In this document: piece by piece, positions 5,469 to 6,234 of the stretch
Layout of the letters: each line of letters opens with the position of its first letter
Numbering within the stretch: position 1 is the first letter of the stretch
Assembly (NCBI GenBank): GCA_017646785.1
Contig: JAGCLX010000114.1
Location: 1-6,234 of the forward strand
Direction of reading: 5' to 3'
Origin: Alistipes sp.
GTDB taxonomy: Bacteria; Bacteroidota; Bacteroidia; Bacteroidales; Rikenellaceae
DNA length: 6,234 nucleotides
Notes under the pieces: model-generated
What the model saw: the letters and a program-made list of their open reading frames with translations, nothing else
What the model was told of the DNA's origin: nothing
Databases searched by the model: none
Position numbers and translations under genes: made by a program

Positions 5469-6234
5469 ATGAAGAGACTATTAACACTATTGCTCGTGGT
5501 TGGCGTATCGTTCTCAGCCATGGCAGACGAGGGCATGTGGCTATTGCCCTACATCAAGAAGATGAACGAGAAGGATATGAAGGCACACGGCGCGAAGCTC
5601 AAGGCCGAGGATGTATACTCTGCCGAGAAGTCATCGTTGAAGGATGCCATCATCATCTTTGGTGGTGGCTGCACTGGCGAGATCGTATCGCCCGAGGGCC
5701 TTATCTTCACAAACCACCACTGCGGCTACGGCGCTATACAGAAGCTATCGTCTGTGGAGCACGACTACCTCGCTGATGGCTTCTGGGCTACATGCAACGC
5801 CGATGAGCTACCCGCAGAGGGTCTATCGGTGCGCTTCGTGCGCCACATCTGGGATGTCACAGCCGACATCGTGGGCAACATCCCATCGACTGCAAGCGAG
5901 CAGGAGTTTCAGGCTATGTGTACTGCCAACAAGCAGGCTAAGATTGCCGAGCTCGAGGCTCAGTACCCTGGCTACGACATCATCATCCCAGGCTTCTTCG
6001 GCAACAACCAGTTCTTTGCCTTCGCACACGAGACATATACCGACGTACGCTTGGTAGGTACACCTCCATCGTCTATCGGCAAGTTTGGTGGCGACACCGA
6101 CAACTGGATGTGGCCACGCCACACTGGCGACTTCTCTATCTTCCGCGTATATGCTGGCAAGGACAACCGCCCCGCAGCATACTCCAAGGATAACGTACCC
6201 TACAAGGCTGATAAGTGGCTCGACATCTCGCTCA
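5469..6234 (+). CDS. S46-family dipeptidyl-peptidase, N-terminal part (truncated by window edge)
   Basis: S46 enzymes (DPP7, DPP11, DAP BII) are secreted serine exopeptidases that remove dipeptides from peptide N-termini in the periplasm of asaccharolytic and gut Bacteroidota. The frame is open from the ATG at 5469 to the edge: 255 codons of an expected 700 or so. A signal peptide covers residues 1-19 (MKR, a leucine/valine-rich core, cleavage after AMA); the mature start DEGMWLL is typical of the family. GGGCTGEIVSPEG is at 65-77. TNHHCGYGAIQ is at 81-91, with the catalytic His84 by alignment to family knowledge. FGGDTDNWMWPRHTGDFSIFRVY starts at 206, with Asp221 in GDF the probable triad Asp. 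Cys68 and Cys85 may form a disulfide. The catalytic Ser and the residue that separates DPP7 (hydrophobic P1) from DPP11 (acidic P1) lie beyond the window, so specificity cannot be told. No separate promoter is visible in the 79-nt gap upstream. Confidence 0.95.
   Translation, partial: MKRLLTLLLVVGVSFSAMADEGMWLLPYIKKMNEKDMKAHGAKLKAEDVYSAEKSSLKDAIIIFGGGCTGEIVSPEGLIFTNHHCGYGAIQKLSSVEHDYLADGFWATCNADELPAEGLSVRFVRHIWDVTADIVGNIPSTASEQEFQAMCTANKQAKIAELEAQYPGYDIIIPGFFGNNQFFAFAHETYTDVRLVGTPPSSIGKFGGDTDNWMWPRHTGDFSIFRVYAGKDNRPAAYSKDNVPYKADKWLDISL

Noticed and set aside
5644..6057. Plus-strand open frame of 137 codons within the S46 peptidase gene
   Set aside because: The Ser/Thr/Arg-rich translation is a frame-shifted shadow of the peptidase, whose true frame carries the signal peptide and catalytic motifs.

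Overview
The window looks like chromosomal DNA from a member of the Bacteroidales (phylum Bacteroidota). Several independent signs agree. Four promoters can be read as the Bacteroidota housekeeping-sigma consensus (TTTG or TTG, 19-20 nt, TAnnTTTG). Starts have AT-rich leaders with almost no Shine-Dalgarno sequence. There is an S46-family dipeptidyl-peptidase, a DUF3298-type lipoprotein, and the rimP-nusA order. I cannot name the genus; a gut or oral Bacteroidales such as the Alistipes/Porphyromonas/Bacteroides range is plausible.

Layout, left to right. (1) 1-1878, minus strand: rimP followed by nusA, the start of the classical rimP-nusA-infB transcription/translation operon; nusA runs off the left edge. 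The 237-nt gap between them is unusually long and holds a 129-nt imperfect palindrome (1283-1411). (2) 1879-2123: divergent promoter region, with a rimP promoter and leader hairpin on minus and a panB promoter on plus. (3) 2124-2939: panB, first committed step of pantothenate/CoA synthesis. (4) 2940-3028: convergent intergenic region with a 7-nt tandem repeat and a strong, probably bidirectional terminator hairpin. (5) 3029-4440, minus strand: tRNA-Glu(CUC) with its own promoter and intrinsic terminator, then queA of the queuosine pathway (a longer than usual form, 404 aa). (6) 4441-4651: AT-rich divergent region with the promoter of the next gene. (7) 4652-6234, plus strand: a cysteine-rich DUF3298-like lipoprotein and, 79 nt later, the N-terminal third of a secreted S46 serine dipeptidyl-peptidase cut by the right edge. 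The gap between them holds a 29-nt perfectly alternating purine-pyrimidine tract.

Most genes are housekeeping and ordinary. No mobile element with a transposase, CRISPR array, phage gene or defence system is visible. The parts least explained by known annotation are the large palindrome inside the rimP-nusA operon, the alternating GC tract before the peptidase, and the dependence of queA on read-through of a tRNA terminator.
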